Of a DNA stretch of 64,000 nt, positions 7,836-17,183 are shown piece by piece (position 1 is the stretch's first letter; every line of letters starts with the position of its first letter). The position numbers and the translations under genes were made by a program. Under the pieces are notes generated by a model that had not been told where the DNA came from, ran no database searches, and saw only the letters and a program-made list of their open reading frames with translations. Origin of the DNA: an uncultured Vampirovibrio sp. (lineage in GTDB: Bacteria; Cyanobacteriota; Vampirovibrionia; Gastranaerophilales; Gastranaerophilaceae); assembly GCA_910583725.1 (NCBI GenBank), contig CAJTXZ010000010.1, positions 1-64,000 on the forward strand, in the 5' to 3' direction.

Positions 7836-9215
7836 ATGGATTTAGTTACAAATAAAACCATAGATAAACTAAAATACGACCTGGTAAGAAATAATATAAT
7901 CACCTTTGATGACATTGAAAAAGCACAGGAAATGGCTAATGTGCAAAAAATAAACCTTGGACAGGTTTTAATAAACACATCAATGATTTCAGAGCATGAC
8001 TTATTAAAATTCCTCGAAGAAAAACTTCATATTCCCTATGTTGATTTAGAGGATTACGAAATAGATAAAAAATGTCTGAACTACATTAGCTACAATGAAG
8101 CAATAGCCTATAAAATCCTTCCTCTATTTGAAATTGAAGATATTTTAACAATAGCAATGTCCGATCCTTTGGATTTATTTGCCATCGATAAAATCATAGA
8201 AAGGACAGGAAAAACAATTGAGCCTGTTTTAGGTTCAGAAAAAAGTATCCTGAAAAAAATCGGCGAATACTATGACCTGCAAGGAAAAGTGCAAGACATA
8301 GAAACAAAAGCAGACCCGGATTTTAAATGGCAGGACGAGCTCCACTCCGATGAGCTTGATGAAGAACACCTTCAAAACCTGTTTAGGGCAATATTAAAGC
8401 ATGCCATAAAAGAAAATGTTCATGAATTATTTTTCGAAAATAACGACGAAGGCCTTTCGGTTAACTTTAAAAAAATGGGGGAAAGCAAATTTACAGGCGC
8501 TATTCCAACCCTTCTTATAAACCCTTTCATTCAAATGCTAAAAAACCTCTGCGCGCTTGACCCCACAGTTTCAGAAGTTCCCCAGCTTGGAAGGCTTAAC
8601 TTTAATGTTGATTCAACCACCTTAACAGCAAGCATTTCAGCCTTTCCCACAATAAACGGTGAAAGAATTTTACTTAAAATATATCATCCTCCAAAACATA
8701 TTGAAGAATTAATTCTGGATAAAGAAACTCTGATTAAATTAAAAACCCTGATGAACACACCTGGTATTATCCTTGTTTCTGGCGGTGCCCTTAGCGGAAA
8801 AACCCACCTTGTCTACTCAATCTTAAATAATTTGACCCCGGAAAATACCGTTGCCATGACTCTTGAATCCATTGCAAAATATAAGCTTAAAACCGCCCTT
8901 CAGTGCGAATTAAACGAAAGCATAGGTTTTAATATGGATAAAGCCATGCGCTTCATTGAATTTCAGTCGCCGGATATAATCTATTTTGAAGGCATTGCAA
9001 CCAAAGAAGGGCTTGATTTTTTAACCTCGCTCAGCCTGAAAAACAAAACTCTAATTACAGAATTTTTAGCAGACAATATGGAAGATTTAAGAAGAAAATT
9101 CGACAGAAGCGAATTTTCAATGTTTAAATCCCTCCTAAGCTGCCTTATTTTTATCCATAATGAGCACAGTATCGAGCTTTTTGATAAAACCGCCCTTGAA
9201 AAATATTTGCTCTAG
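7836..9215 (+). CDS. GspE/PilB-like protein with MshEN domain and degenerate ATPase
   Basis: The N-terminal half is an MshEN/T2SSE_N domain (INLGQVLINTSMISEHDLLKF, LHIPYVDLEDYEI, YKILPLFEIEDILTIAMSDP). This domain in PilB/MshE relatives can bind cyclic di-GMP. The C-terminal half is a secretion-ATPase fold with a good Walker A (GGALSGKTH). The Walker B/Glu region reads SPDIIYFEGIATKEG where active enzymes have PDIIMVGEIRD, and the tetracysteine zinc motif of PilB is absent. It is short, 460 aa against roughly 560 for PilB. Catalysis is doubtful; it may act as a regulator or docking subunit of the pilus motor. The ATG at 7836 is preferred because the longer frame overlaps the response regulator. 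Confidence 0.8.
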   Translation: MDLVTNKTIDKLKYDLVRNNIITFDDIEKAQEMANVQKINLGQVLINTSMISEHDLLKFLEEKLHIPYVDLEDYEIDKKCLNYISYNEAIAYKILPLFEIEDILTIAMSDPLDLFAIDKIIERTGKTIEPVLGSEKSILKKIGEYYDLQGKVQDIETKADPDFKWQDELHSDELDEEHLQNLFRAILKHAIKENVHELFFENNDEGLSVNFKKMGESKFTGAIPTLLINPFIQMLKNLCALDPTVSEVPQLGRLNFNVDSTTLTASISAFPTINGERILLKIYHPPKHIEELILDKETLIKLKTLMNTPGIILVSGGALSGKTHLVYSILNNLTPENTVAMTLESIAKYKLKTALQCELNESIGFNMDKAMRFIEFQSPDIIYFEGIATKEGLDFLTSLSLKNKTLITEFLADNMEDLRRKFDRSEFSMFKSLLSCLIFIHNEHSIELFDKTALEKYLL

Positions 9216-9383
9216 CACTAAAACAAGCCCAGCTAAAACCTTATAAAAATGTTTTTACACAATGTTTACAAAACTTATCTTAAAACCATGTCCTTAATAT
9301 AAACAAAAGTTCATAAAAATTTCTGCCCGCAAAGCAAAATTCTGTTCAAATTGTAAAAATCCGCTGCTAATCTTTTTTTAACA

Positions 9384-9695
9384 TCACATTAAATCAATCA
9401 TTCTGCTTATTCTTAACAATTTTTCAAGCTCGCAAGCATCAAGCTTATGATTAATTATTTTTTTAATGCTGCTTGTATTATCTTGCGTTTGGGGCAATAA
9501 GAGCTCTACAGGTGATATATTAAATTCGCTGCAAATTTTATCTATTGTATCTCCCGTAGGGAGATATTTGTTGTGCTCAATGTTTCGATACCCTTGAACA
9601 CTCATGTTTATTTTTTCCGCAAATTGCTCCTGTGTAAGCTGACAATTTGCTCTTAGTCTTTTTATTCCGCCTGTGATTAATTTTTGATAGCACAT
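9384..9695 (-). CDS. XRE-family transcriptional regulator
   Basis: The N-terminal 70 residues are a Cro/CI helix-turn-helix (IKRLRANCQLTQEQFAEKINMSVQGYRNIEHNKYLP split over the usual helices, then SEFNISPVELLL). The last 30 residues (LDACELEKLLRISRMIDLM) are a short helical tail, perhaps for dimerisation. It is divergent from the giant prepilin-like gene at 9797. The shared 100-bp interval contains a perfect palindrome over that gene's -10 box, so this protein is the obvious candidate repressor. Its own ATG follows a TATATA box by 7 nt, another possible leaderless start. Confidence 0.85.
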   Translation of the reverse strand: MCYQKLITGGIKRLRANCQLTQEQFAEKINMSVQGYRNIEHNKYLPTGDTIDKICSEFNISPVELLLPQTQDNTSSIKKIINHKLDACELEKLLRISRMIDLM

Positions 9696-9739
9696 ATTAA
9701 TATATATACTTATTTTTTTTCAAAATTTAACTAACCATG

Positions 9740-9769
9740 TAGACAACTTTGTACTATATATGATATAGT
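9740..9769 (+). promoter_or_regulatory. Promoter of the glycine-rich prepilin gene
   Basis: TAGACA (9740-9745) and TATAGT (9764-9769) with 18-nt spacing give a sigma70-like promoter. An AAGGAG Shine-Dalgarno sequence (9785-9790) precedes the ATG at 9797. Confidence 0.6.
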
Positions 9770-9770
9770 A
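9752..9770. promoter_or_regulatory. Palindromic operator candidate
   Basis: TACTATAT-ATG-ATATAGTA is a perfect 8-bp inverted repeat with a 3-nt centre that covers the -10 box of the downstream gene. This is the position expected for repression, most simply by the divergent XRE regulator at 9384-9695. Binding is inferred. Confidence 0.55.
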
Positions 9771-9796
9771 TAGGCAAATTTAAAAAGGAGTAAGTA

Positions 9797-12304
9797 ATGT
9801 ATAAAAAAGACAACGCGTTAGTTAATGATATCCACATTATTAAGAATTCCGCTTTTTCATTAGTAGAAATGCTTATGGCGCTACTCGTTGCTTCACTTCT
9901 AATGGCAGCATTAGCACCTGTAATGACAAAGAGGTTTAAAGAAAGCGTACATATAAGCGCAACAGGAATCAGCAACGCTTCAAATTTTAGAATTTTTCAA
10001 TACGAAGATTGTGAAAAAAAGGCCGATAACACAGCTGTTTGCAAATTCAAAGTACCTCAAAACGTCCATATGATTGACATATACCTGCAAGGTGGCGGAG
10101 GCGGCGGTGCAGGTGCAACAGCAGGTGTTAATGAAACCTGCACATTAAATACACAAACAGGAAACACAAGTGCAAACAAAAACATATGCCAAACAACTAC
10201 CCTTAATAAAAATGAAGGAGACGGCCAAAGCAGCTGGAATGAAACAACATACACCCGCAACATCATTAATGCACAAATAGTTCCCGGAATGCAAAATTTT
10301 AAAGCAGTTTTAATAGCCCAGGGCGGAGGCGGCGGAGGCGCTGTAGGAAGAATTGACTGCTATAATGATGCACACAAATATTTAACCGCAGCACAAAATG
10401 GAGGCACACAAGGGTGTGTCACCAAATATAACGGCGGAGACACCTATCTTGGCGGACCTTCTGCTCACGTTAGTGGAAATTCTGTTGTAAATGCAGGACA
10501 AAATTGTACAGGCACTGCCTGCTGCTGGCTTGGAAACAACACAGGAATTACAGCATCAACGTCATTTTGCGAAGACACATACGGCACTTTGGGCGAAGCT
10601 AAATACATAAATTACTCTGGCTGTAAAAGAACATCCTGCACATGGGAAGCAGCAAATAACATCTGCAGATTATACACAGGGGGCGGCCTTGCAGCAGGGC
10701 AATGGAGCCTTCCATCTATTGCACAAATACAGGCCTGGGCAAATAATTTTGCAGCATTAAATCACAATCAGGGACATCAGGGCTTAATGATATGTCTGGA
10801 TGGCCCAAGAAAAAGCACTGGAACGGTCAATTGCGAAAACAACAGTAATTCCTGCCTTGGCAGCTATGATAACGGATGTCATAATTACAATGTCTGGACA
10901 TCAACCCCGAATGACAGTGAAAGCAGGCGCGCTAACGCTTGGCTCGGCGATGGCCTCACAGGCGGAGTGCAATGGCATCCAATAAACGCAGCCTTTGGTG
11001 TGCGTTGCGTTTCAACAAACACTTCCCTCTACGGCTGGAAATCCTATTCTGGCGGAGGCGGCAGCTCAGGCGCAGTAATCACATTAAATCCATCAAGTGC
11101 AAAATTTAATGATTTCTTAAAAAACAACGTCGGAAACAGTATCCATTTTTGGGCACGGAGCATAAAACGCGGCGCTCCTGCAGTTGATTTAACCGCAACA
11201 ACAAGCAAAAGAGGAGAATACACATTGTCTGACCCTGTGGGCCTGCACCTTCACCCGGGCGGTAGCACTGGAAGCGCATTTCAGGTTATATTAGGCGTAA
11301 CTGGCATAGGACAAGGCGGCTATGGCGGTGCTGTTGCAGGCCAGGGGCAAGGAGGGGCTGCAAACAGCGAATGCGCGTATTCAAGTATCGGTATTGCAAA
11401 AGGAACCGATTACTCCTGTGCAACAGGAAATTCAGGACAAGCAGGCACAATATCTAAAGGCGGAGACGGCGGCAGCATCTCATACACGCTAATTGACGGC
11501 ACAACACATACCTGCAATGGCACAGGAGGAAATCCCTCAAACGGTAATCAAAACGGCTCAGCGCCTTCTTGTTACGGCGCAGGCGGGGGTGGAGCTGCAT
11601 CTTATTCTACTGCAAACGGAAAAGGCGGAGACGGCGGCATCTCATATGCAGAAGCCACATACAAAGTCATTCGCCCTGGCGCCCCGGGAGGAGGCGGAGG
11701 AGGTGGAGCATACCTTTCTAAAAAATCCGTAATAGTTTCACCAAATGACGAAATTACAATCTTAATAGGCATGGGAGGCAAAGGCGGAGTGGGCGGTTCA
11801 TTGGACAGCACCCTTTTAAATGGCAAAGACGGCGCTAATACAAAAATCCTAATCAATGGAAAAGAATTTATAGCAGAAGGCGGTAAAGGAGGTAAAGGTG
11901 GAAACGACGACACCCTAATCCCAGTTGGCGGACTTTCAGGTGGCGGAGGTGCAGGCACACCCTCAAATACAATAACAAAAGGTAAAGACGGCACAACAGG
12001 AAAATATGACGCTGTATCCAAGGTTTCATATGGCGGAATTGGTGGAAATTCAGGCTCAGGAGGCATTGGTGGATGTGGAGGACTATATTCTGGAAGCGAG
12101 TGTTCAAACCCTACAAGCACAAACGCCTCAATGCTTTCAGTAGTATCAGATTTTATAGTCTCAGAATTAATGAATAATTTTAAAGCTCCGTCAGGACAAG
12201 GTGGCGGAGGAGGCGGTTTTAGAGGAATTGGTGACTCAGCCTCATTTGGAAACGGTGCACCAGGCCTTAATGGCTATGCAATGATAGATTGGAGGAAATA
12301 TTGA
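9797..12304 (+). CDS. Giant glycine-rich prepilin-like surface protein with a C-type-lectin-like domain
   Basis: The first 50 residues are a class III signal: KNSA|FSLVEMLMALLVASLLMAALAPV, with Ala at -1, Phe at +1 and Glu at +5, so prepilin peptidase should process it. At 835 aa it is far larger than a pilin. About residues 290-405 hold a FISUMP/DUF1566-like lectin fold: GGGLAAGQWSLPSIAQIQAW at its start and FGVRCV at its end. Long GGGGG-rich segments flank it and continue to the C-terminus, with many Cys pairs that could form disulfides. It probably decorates the tip or surface of a type IV pilus-like fibre. It stands alone with its own promoter and operator; the DNA after it is unusual noncoding sequence. 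Confidence 0.75.
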   Translation: MYKKDNALVNDIHIIKNSAFSLVEMLMALLVASLLMAALAPVMTKRFKESVHISATGISNASNFRIFQYEDCEKKADNTAVCKFKVPQNVHMIDIYLQGGGGGGAGATAGVNETCTLNTQTGNTSANKNICQTTTLNKNEGDGQSSWNETTYTRNIINAQIVPGMQNFKAVLIAQGGGGGGAVGRIDCYNDAHKYLTAAQNGGTQGCVTKYNGGDTYLGGPSAHVSGNSVVNAGQNCTGTACCWLGNNTGITASTSFCEDTYGTLGEAKYINYSGCKRTSCTWEAANNICRLYTGGGLAAGQWSLPSIAQIQAWANNFAALNHNQGHQGLMICLDGPRKSTGTVNCENNSNSCLGSYDNGCHNYNVWTSTPNDSESRRANAWLGDGLTGGVQWHPINAAFGVRCVSTNTSLYGWKSYSGGGGSSGAVITLNPSSAKFNDFLKNNVGNSIHFWARSIKRGAPAVDLTATTSKRGEYTLSDPVGLHLHPGGSTGSAFQVILGVTGIGQGGYGGAVAGQGQGGAANSECAYSSIGIAKGTDYSCATGNSGQAGTISKGGDGGSISYTLIDGTTHTCNGTGGNPSNGNQNGSAPSCYGAGGGGAASYSTANGKGGDGGISYAEATYKVIRPGAPGGGGGGGAYLSKKSVIVSPNDEITILIGMGGKGGVGGSLDSTLLNGKDGANTKILINGKEFIAEGGKGGKGGNDDTLIPVGGLSGGGGAGTPSNTITKGKDGTTGKYDAVSKVSYGGIGGNSGSGGIGGCGGLYSGSECSNPTSTNASMLSVVSDFIVSELMNNFKAPSGQGGGGGGFRGIGDSASFGNGAPGLNGYAMIDWRKY

Positions 12305-13215
12305 TACTGATATATAATATCAGGCTTCGCAAACTTGATATATGCAGTTCAGTGTCAGGCTTCTTGGATTATTGCGGGTTCACAAGCCTTCGACAGGCCT
12401 CTTACTCCTCGCATAGAGTTATGTATCTTGCAGGCACGGGCAGACGTCACCCTCCCCCCTGTCGCACTTGGCTGTGGTGCTCTGCTTGCTTCTCGCGTTT
12501 AACAGGCACGCATTCTTGCTTGTCACAAGTATGCTATCGCTCTCAGCTGCGGTGAGCTGTACACAGAAAGTGTCCGGCTTCGCCTGCAACGCTCCGCAAA
12601 ATCCGCCGTCTGCCGCTTCATCAGCGTAAGATTGGCCCACGCAAGGCTGTAGTCATTACACGAGTTTACGAATGTTACAAATAGGATTCATCCCGCCGGG
12701 AGCCTAAGGCCCATTCTTCCCTCTCGCAGGAACGTGACATTTAGTCACTTTTCTACTCGGCAGAGTGTTGATTCAAATACCGCAAGGATATGACCATTAT
12801 CTAGTTTTCACAAGGCTAAAGCTAAGATAATCAGGCCTTCAGACTAACGTTTAACTCTCACTAAGGCTCCTCTTGGAAATCAAAGATTTCCATCCCCAAG
12901 GGTATGACGCTATCTGTAGTGCCCATACTTCGCACACAACTAGGGCCTTCCCCAAGGGATGAACCCTATTTGTAAGGCTCTGCTGGGGCATCGCCAAACA
13001 ACTAGGGCCTCGTCGCCATCGTACGGTTCCATTCCGCCGGCTCATCGCCGCCGTCATTAGGAACACACGGCTCACACAATTCAGTCCAGTGTCGGGCTGT
13101 CTGCCGCTTCATCAGCATGAGACTCGCCCTCACATTCTAAGGCTCGTTCGGTTTCAGCAAGTCAGGTCTGACTAGGTTCAACCTTCACTAAGATTTTAGA
13201 TGAACAACTTTTCGG
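12305..13215. other. About 0.9 kb ORF-poor, G+C-richer repeat region, possible structured RNA
   Basis: No convincing gene is seen on either strand, and the base composition is visibly richer in G+C than the flanks. It begins right after the prepilin stop with a perfect hairpin CTGATAT-ATA-ATATCAG (12307-12323). GTCTGCCGCTTCATCAGC occurs twice (12608-12625, 13098-13115). ACAACTAGGGCCT (12936, 12998) and CCCCAAGGG (12894, 12950) form a two-unit imperfect tandem repeat. TTACAAATAGGATTCATCCC (12675-12694) has a 20-nt inverted partner with one mismatch at 12956-12975. A strong plus-strand terminator follows at 13216. It could be a long structured RNA, a long 3' UTR or a decayed repeat cluster. Confidence 0.55.
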
Positions 13216-13252
13216 GGCGCTTTTTATGTAACCTTTAAGCGCCTCTTTTTTT
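13216..13252 (+). terminator. Rho-independent terminator
   Basis: GGCGCTT (13216-13222) pairs with AAGCGCC (13237-13243), followed by TCTTTTTTT. It lies on the plus strand about 0.9 kb after the prepilin gene and before bioD, so it should end any transcript crossing 12305-13215. Confidence 0.85.
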
Positions 13253-13326
13253 ACCCTCGAAAGAGATTTGCTTTCAAGTTTACACAAAATTTTTTAGGGG
13301 TAAAATCTGAAATGTAAGGAGAATTT

Positions 13327-13980
13327 ATGAATATTTTTATAACTGCAACAGACACAGATGTAGGCAAGACCTATGTTTCAAGGGGCATTGTTAAAGAATT
13401 AATCAAAAGAGGCATAAAAACGGGCTATTTTAAGCCTTTTCAGAGCGGTATTATAGAAGATATGCCCTCAGACGCTGATATGGTAAGCATTTCAGCAAAA
13501 GACAACCGCAAAAATCTAATAACAAAAAATTCATATATAACCAAAACCCCCTGCACACCTTCGGTTTCAGCAGAAATTGACGATATAAACATCGACATAA
13601 AAAAAGTAGTATCAGATTATAAAGAATTGTCAAAAATGTGTGAAATCGTTGTAACAGAGGGCTCCGGCGGTTTATTTGTACCTATAAATGAGACTATGCT
13701 TGTATCTGACGCAATAAAAGCCCTGAAACTGCCTGCTATCATAGTATCCAGACCGAATTTAGGCACAATTAACCACACCCTTTTAACAATAAAAGCCCTA
13801 AAAAGCCTGGAAATAAGCATTCTGGGGGTGGTGATAACAAATTACCCAAAAGATACTAAAGACCCGGCCGTAACAACAGCGCCTGCCCTCATTGAAAAAT
13901 TCGGCAAAATACCCGTAATCGATATCATAGAAAAAAATGGCAGTGATTTTAGCAAAGTGGTGGATAAAATCCTCTCATAA
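13327..13980 (+). CDS. bioD: ATP-dependent dethiobiotin synthetase
   Basis: BioD closes the ureido ring of dethiobiotin from diaminopelargonate, CO2 and ATP, the penultimate step of biotin synthesis in the cytosol. Motifs: FITATDTDVGKTYVSRGI (Walker A), the substrate-binding YFKPFQSG and the Gly-rich TEGSGGLFVPI. Length (217 aa) is normal. AAGGAG precedes the ATG. No other bio gene is nearby, so it is a stand-alone gene; the rest of the pathway must lie elsewhere or biotin precursors are salvaged. Confidence 0.94.
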   Translation: MNIFITATDTDVGKTYVSRGIVKELIKRGIKTGYFKPFQSGIIEDMPSDADMVSISAKDNRKNLITKNSYITKTPCTPSVSAEIDDINIDIKKVVSDYKELSKMCEIVVTEGSGGLFVPINETMLVSDAIKALKLPAIIVSRPNLGTINHTLLTIKALKSLEISILGVVITNYPKDTKDPAVTTAPALIEKFGKIPVIDIIEKNGSDFSKVVDKILS

Positions 13981-14818
13981 CAAGCATTTGAGCAATAACA
14001 AAATACAAAAACCACTGAAAGAAAAGATTAGGGACGCATTTATAATATAAAAACAGCCTGATATACAATATTTAAGCGGATTTTAGCACACTAATTATTA
14101 AAAAAAATAAGCAATAACAAGACTGAACGACGTGCACCATATATGAAAACCGGCAAAAAGTCCGCCCTTGCTGAGAAAATGTCATTTCATAACTTAAAAA
14201 ATTTTGAATATTTTATCCACGCAGCAAAATACAATCATCAAAAGCGAGATTTAGCAAGGTTTTAGACATCTTAAATACGTGCAAAATGAATAAATTAAAG
14301 CATTTTGCCTGTTTCATAAAGAGTAATGCCAGACCTTGCAAGAGTTTATGGCGATAAAATATATAAATAGGATAAAATTAAATAGCCACAAGGCTTTCCA
14401 CCGTATAAAAGCCCTAAAAAGCTTTTAAATACAAAGTTATGGATATAATAAAAAATAAAAATATTATTAAACAAAAAAACAAAAAGCCAGATAACGCCCT
14501 GATAGCAAGCATTCAAAAGATATAAATCGCGTAAAAAGCTTACACTATTTTACTTTAGAGCCGTTAGGCATCATTAAAAGCCCGAAAATACAGGCATTTT
14601 GGGTGTGGGAATAAGCTAAAACACATTCGCATACTGCATTAGAGACGTTTTTAACTAATATAAAGCAACAAAACCTAAAATTTCATAAACCCGATTTCTG
14701 CACGCACAAAATATGCCCAAAATGCAGTGCCATCAAGATTTTACAACCAATCTTAATAAACATTACAAAAAATAATAAAAATCACATTATTTTACGATAC
14801 AAAACTTGACATTCAACC
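13981..14818. other. 838-bp gene-free convergent spacer
   Basis: The interval between the 3' ends of bioD (plus) and the PBP1a gene (minus) is A/T-rich with frequent stops in all frames. I find no ORF worth calling, no RNA gene signature and no clear repeat or terminator. It may be a decayed gene or a permissive insertion region. Confidence 0.5.
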
Positions 14819-16993
14819 TTAATTACCCGGCAAAGGCACATCAACAGTGCCTACAGTAGGTATAGGCGCAGGTGCCGGAGCTTCTTTGGTATTAAAAGGT
14901 TTGCTTGAATTAGCCGGAACTGCAGGCTGTGTCTGCTCTTCAGCCTCTTTATTTTTTGGACGGCGCTTGTTTGGCTTCGGCTCTTCTTCATATTTAATTT
15001 CAAATTCTTCTTGTGCACTTACGTTATTTTCCCCCGGAAGTGGCGCTGTGCCTTGATTTATGCCCTCATTGAATTCAGCATCATCATCTTCCTGCATCTT
15101 TTCTGTTGGAACTTCGTTAATAACCGCCTCATGATTAGATTTTCCGGTGGGTTTGGGGTAATCAAACACAGAATTCGGATAATTCTGCAAAGCCACTTTC
15201 ATATAATCAGCCCAAACCTGAGCAGGCAGCACACCTCCAGTAATGCCGGGAAGCCTTGTGTTATTGTCATTTCCAAGCCACACACCCGCCACAATATCAG
15301 GCGTATAGCCCATAAACCAGGCATCCTTGTAATCATCCGTAGTACCTGTCTTTCCGGCAACAGCCCTGCCGATATTAGCAGCACGCCCTGTTCCCACCTC
15401 CACAACCTTTTGCAGCATATAGGTAATACCGGCAGCCGTATCATAGCTTATAACCTTTACATTCTTTGGCCCGGGATTCTCATAAACCACAACCCCTCTT
15501 GAATTTTCAACCCTTTCAACCGCATAAGGCCGCACCCTGAAACCGCCATTTGCAAAGGCACCGTAGGCTATAACCATATCATACAGTTTTACGCCGTTTG
15601 AGCCCAATGCAATCGTCATATCGCTTTGCAGTGGTGTAGTTATGCCCATTTCACGTGCTGTTGAAATTACATTAGGTACGCCGACTTTTTCAATCAATTT
15701 TACCGCAACAACGTTTGAAGACACAGCAAGGGCTTGCCACAAAGGCATTCTGCCCCTATACTTTCCGCCATAATTCCTTGGAGACCACCTGCCAAAAGAA
15801 ACAGGTGAATCATCAACAGTATCAAACACGCTGCTGCCCTGCTGCAAAGCAGTTGCGTACACGAACGGCTTAAACGATGAGCCGGGAGGCCTTATAGCAT
15901 TCAAAATCCTGTCATATTGGCTTTTTTCATAGTTTTTACCGCCCACATAGGCATAAATTTTACCCGTGGTTGGAGAAAACGAAAACAGCGCCATCTGTGT
16001 CTTGTCATTGGTTAATTTTGCGGCCTTAAGACGTGCGTTGATGGCATTATCAGCCGCTTCCTGAGATTTATAATCAAGAGTAGTATAAATCTTTAAACCA
16101 CCCTGTGAAATGTCTTCTTCCCTAAAACCTATATATTCAAGCTCTTTTAGGACAAAATCAATAAAATACGGGGCTTTGTTGTATGAATAAATCTTTGATT
16201 TTTTGTTAAGGTGTAAGCGTTCAGCCTTTGCACGCTCATATTGGTCTTTTGTAATGTATCCTGTCTTATACAGGCGCAATAACACCTGATCGCGCCTCTG
16301 GATAGAGATTTCAGGGTTTTGGAAAGGCGAATAAACACTTGGCGCCTGAGGAAGCCCTGCAATCAAAGCTGCTTCGGCAAGGGTTAATTCATTCAAATTT
16401 TTATTAAAGTATGTCTTCGATGCAGATAATACGCCATATGTGCCAGAGCCTAAATACACAGAATTTAAGTACATCTCAAGGATTTCGTCCTTTGAAATCG
16501 TCTTTTCAATTCTGTGGGCAATAATCAACTCTTTTATTTTTCTATCAAACGTTCTCTCATTTGACAAAAACAGTATTCTTGCAAGCTGCTGGGTTATTGT
16601 ACTTGCACCCTGCTTAAATGAACCAGCCCTTAAGTTTGCAAGAACTGACCTCATAAGGCCAAAGGTGTCAAACCCTCTGTGTTTATAGAAATTTTTGTCC
16701 TCTGTTGCAATGATTGCATATTTAAGGCTGTTTGGAATATCCTTAATGGAAACCTTTTCAAAGCGGAAAACCGTAAATGTCTTAATGTTTTCACCGTCTG
16801 ATGAATATATTGATGTAACAGGGTTTGGCTTAATATCCTCAAAATTACTAATTGGAGGAAGTGAGGCCAAATAGAGATTAAACGCTGCAATAGCAGCCAT
16901 AATCGCAGATACAATCATCATAAGAAAATACAGGAAAAAATTTCCCTTCTTTTTCTTCTTATTTTTTACTTTTCTCGCTCTAACATTCGCCAT
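14819..16993 (-). CDS. Bifunctional penicillin-binding protein 1A (glycosyltransferase/transpeptidase)
   Basis: A class A PBP that polymerises and cross-links peptidoglycan. A basic N-terminus (KVKNKKKKKGN) precedes one transmembrane segment (about residues 20-42). The GT51 domain has ATEDKNFYKHRGFD and GASTITQQLARILF. The transpeptidase has PGSSFKPFVY (catalytic Ser), SSNVVAVK and KTGTTDDYKDAWF. A low-complexity, Pro/Glu/Lys-rich tail of about 110 residues ends the 724-aa protein and should be disordered in the periplasm. The ATG lies 6 nt after TAGAAT (17005-17000, minus), so the start may be leaderless. A terminator separates it from the ribosomal genes upstream. Confidence 0.95.
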   Translation of the reverse strand: MANVRARKVKNKKKKKGNFFLYFLMMIVSAIMAAIAAFNLYLASLPPISNFEDIKPNPVTSIYSSDGENIKTFTVFRFEKVSIKDIPNSLKYAIIATEDKNFYKHRGFDTFGLMRSVLANLRAGSFKQGASTITQQLARILFLSNERTFDRKIKELIIAHRIEKTISKDEILEMYLNSVYLGSGTYGVLSASKTYFNKNLNELTLAEAALIAGLPQAPSVYSPFQNPEISIQRRDQVLLRLYKTGYITKDQYERAKAERLHLNKKSKIYSYNKAPYFIDFVLKELEYIGFREEDISQGGLKIYTTLDYKSQEAADNAINARLKAAKLTNDKTQMALFSFSPTTGKIYAYVGGKNYEKSQYDRILNAIRPPGSSFKPFVYATALQQGSSVFDTVDDSPVSFGRWSPRNYGGKYRGRMPLWQALAVSSNVVAVKLIEKVGVPNVISTAREMGITTPLQSDMTIALGSNGVKLYDMVIAYGAFANGGFRVRPYAVERVENSRGVVVYENPGPKNVKVISYDTAAGITYMLQKVVEVGTGRAANIGRAVAGKTGTTDDYKDAWFMGYTPDIVAGVWLGNDNNTRLPGITGGVLPAQVWADYMKVALQNYPNSVFDYPKPTGKSNHEAVINEVPTEKMQEDDDAEFNEGINQGTAPLPGENNVSAQEEFEIKYEEEPKPNKRRPKNKEAEEQTQPAVPANSSKPFNTKEAPAPAPIPTVGTVDVPLPGN

Positions 16994-17029
16994 AATGATA
17001 TTCTATACAAAAAATACTTAAGTGCAATA

Positions 17030-17061
17030 ATTTTAAAAGCACCCGCAACAAAGACGGGTGC
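17030..17061 (-). terminator. Terminator after rplR
   Basis: On the minus strand GCACCCG (17061-17055) pairs with CGGGTGC (17045-17039), followed by TTTTAAAATTATT. It closes the rpsH-rplF-rplR unit, showing that rpsE, rpmD, rplO and secY do not follow here. Confidence 0.85.
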
Positions 17062-17183
17062 AAATTAATGTTAATTTTTATTAAGCAACAAACCCATAGC
17101 CTATCTAAAAAACTTATTCTATGTTTAGAAAAAATTTTTGACAAACCCAAGATTGTACCCTGAACAAAAGCTTGGCCAGAAGA

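Noticed and set aside
11602..12120. Minus-strand Pro-rich ORF inside the prepilin gene
   Set aside because: Antisense shadow of the glycine codons (GGN read as NCC).
12419..13075. Short minus-strand ORFs in the noncoding region
   Set aside because: They cross repeats, lack start signals and family motifs, and are not continuous between repeat copies.
9797..13215. Diversity-generating retroelement (lectin-like domain plus repeats)
   Set aside because: No reverse transcriptase, no template repeat matching the lectin-like domain, and the domain is internal rather than C-terminal.
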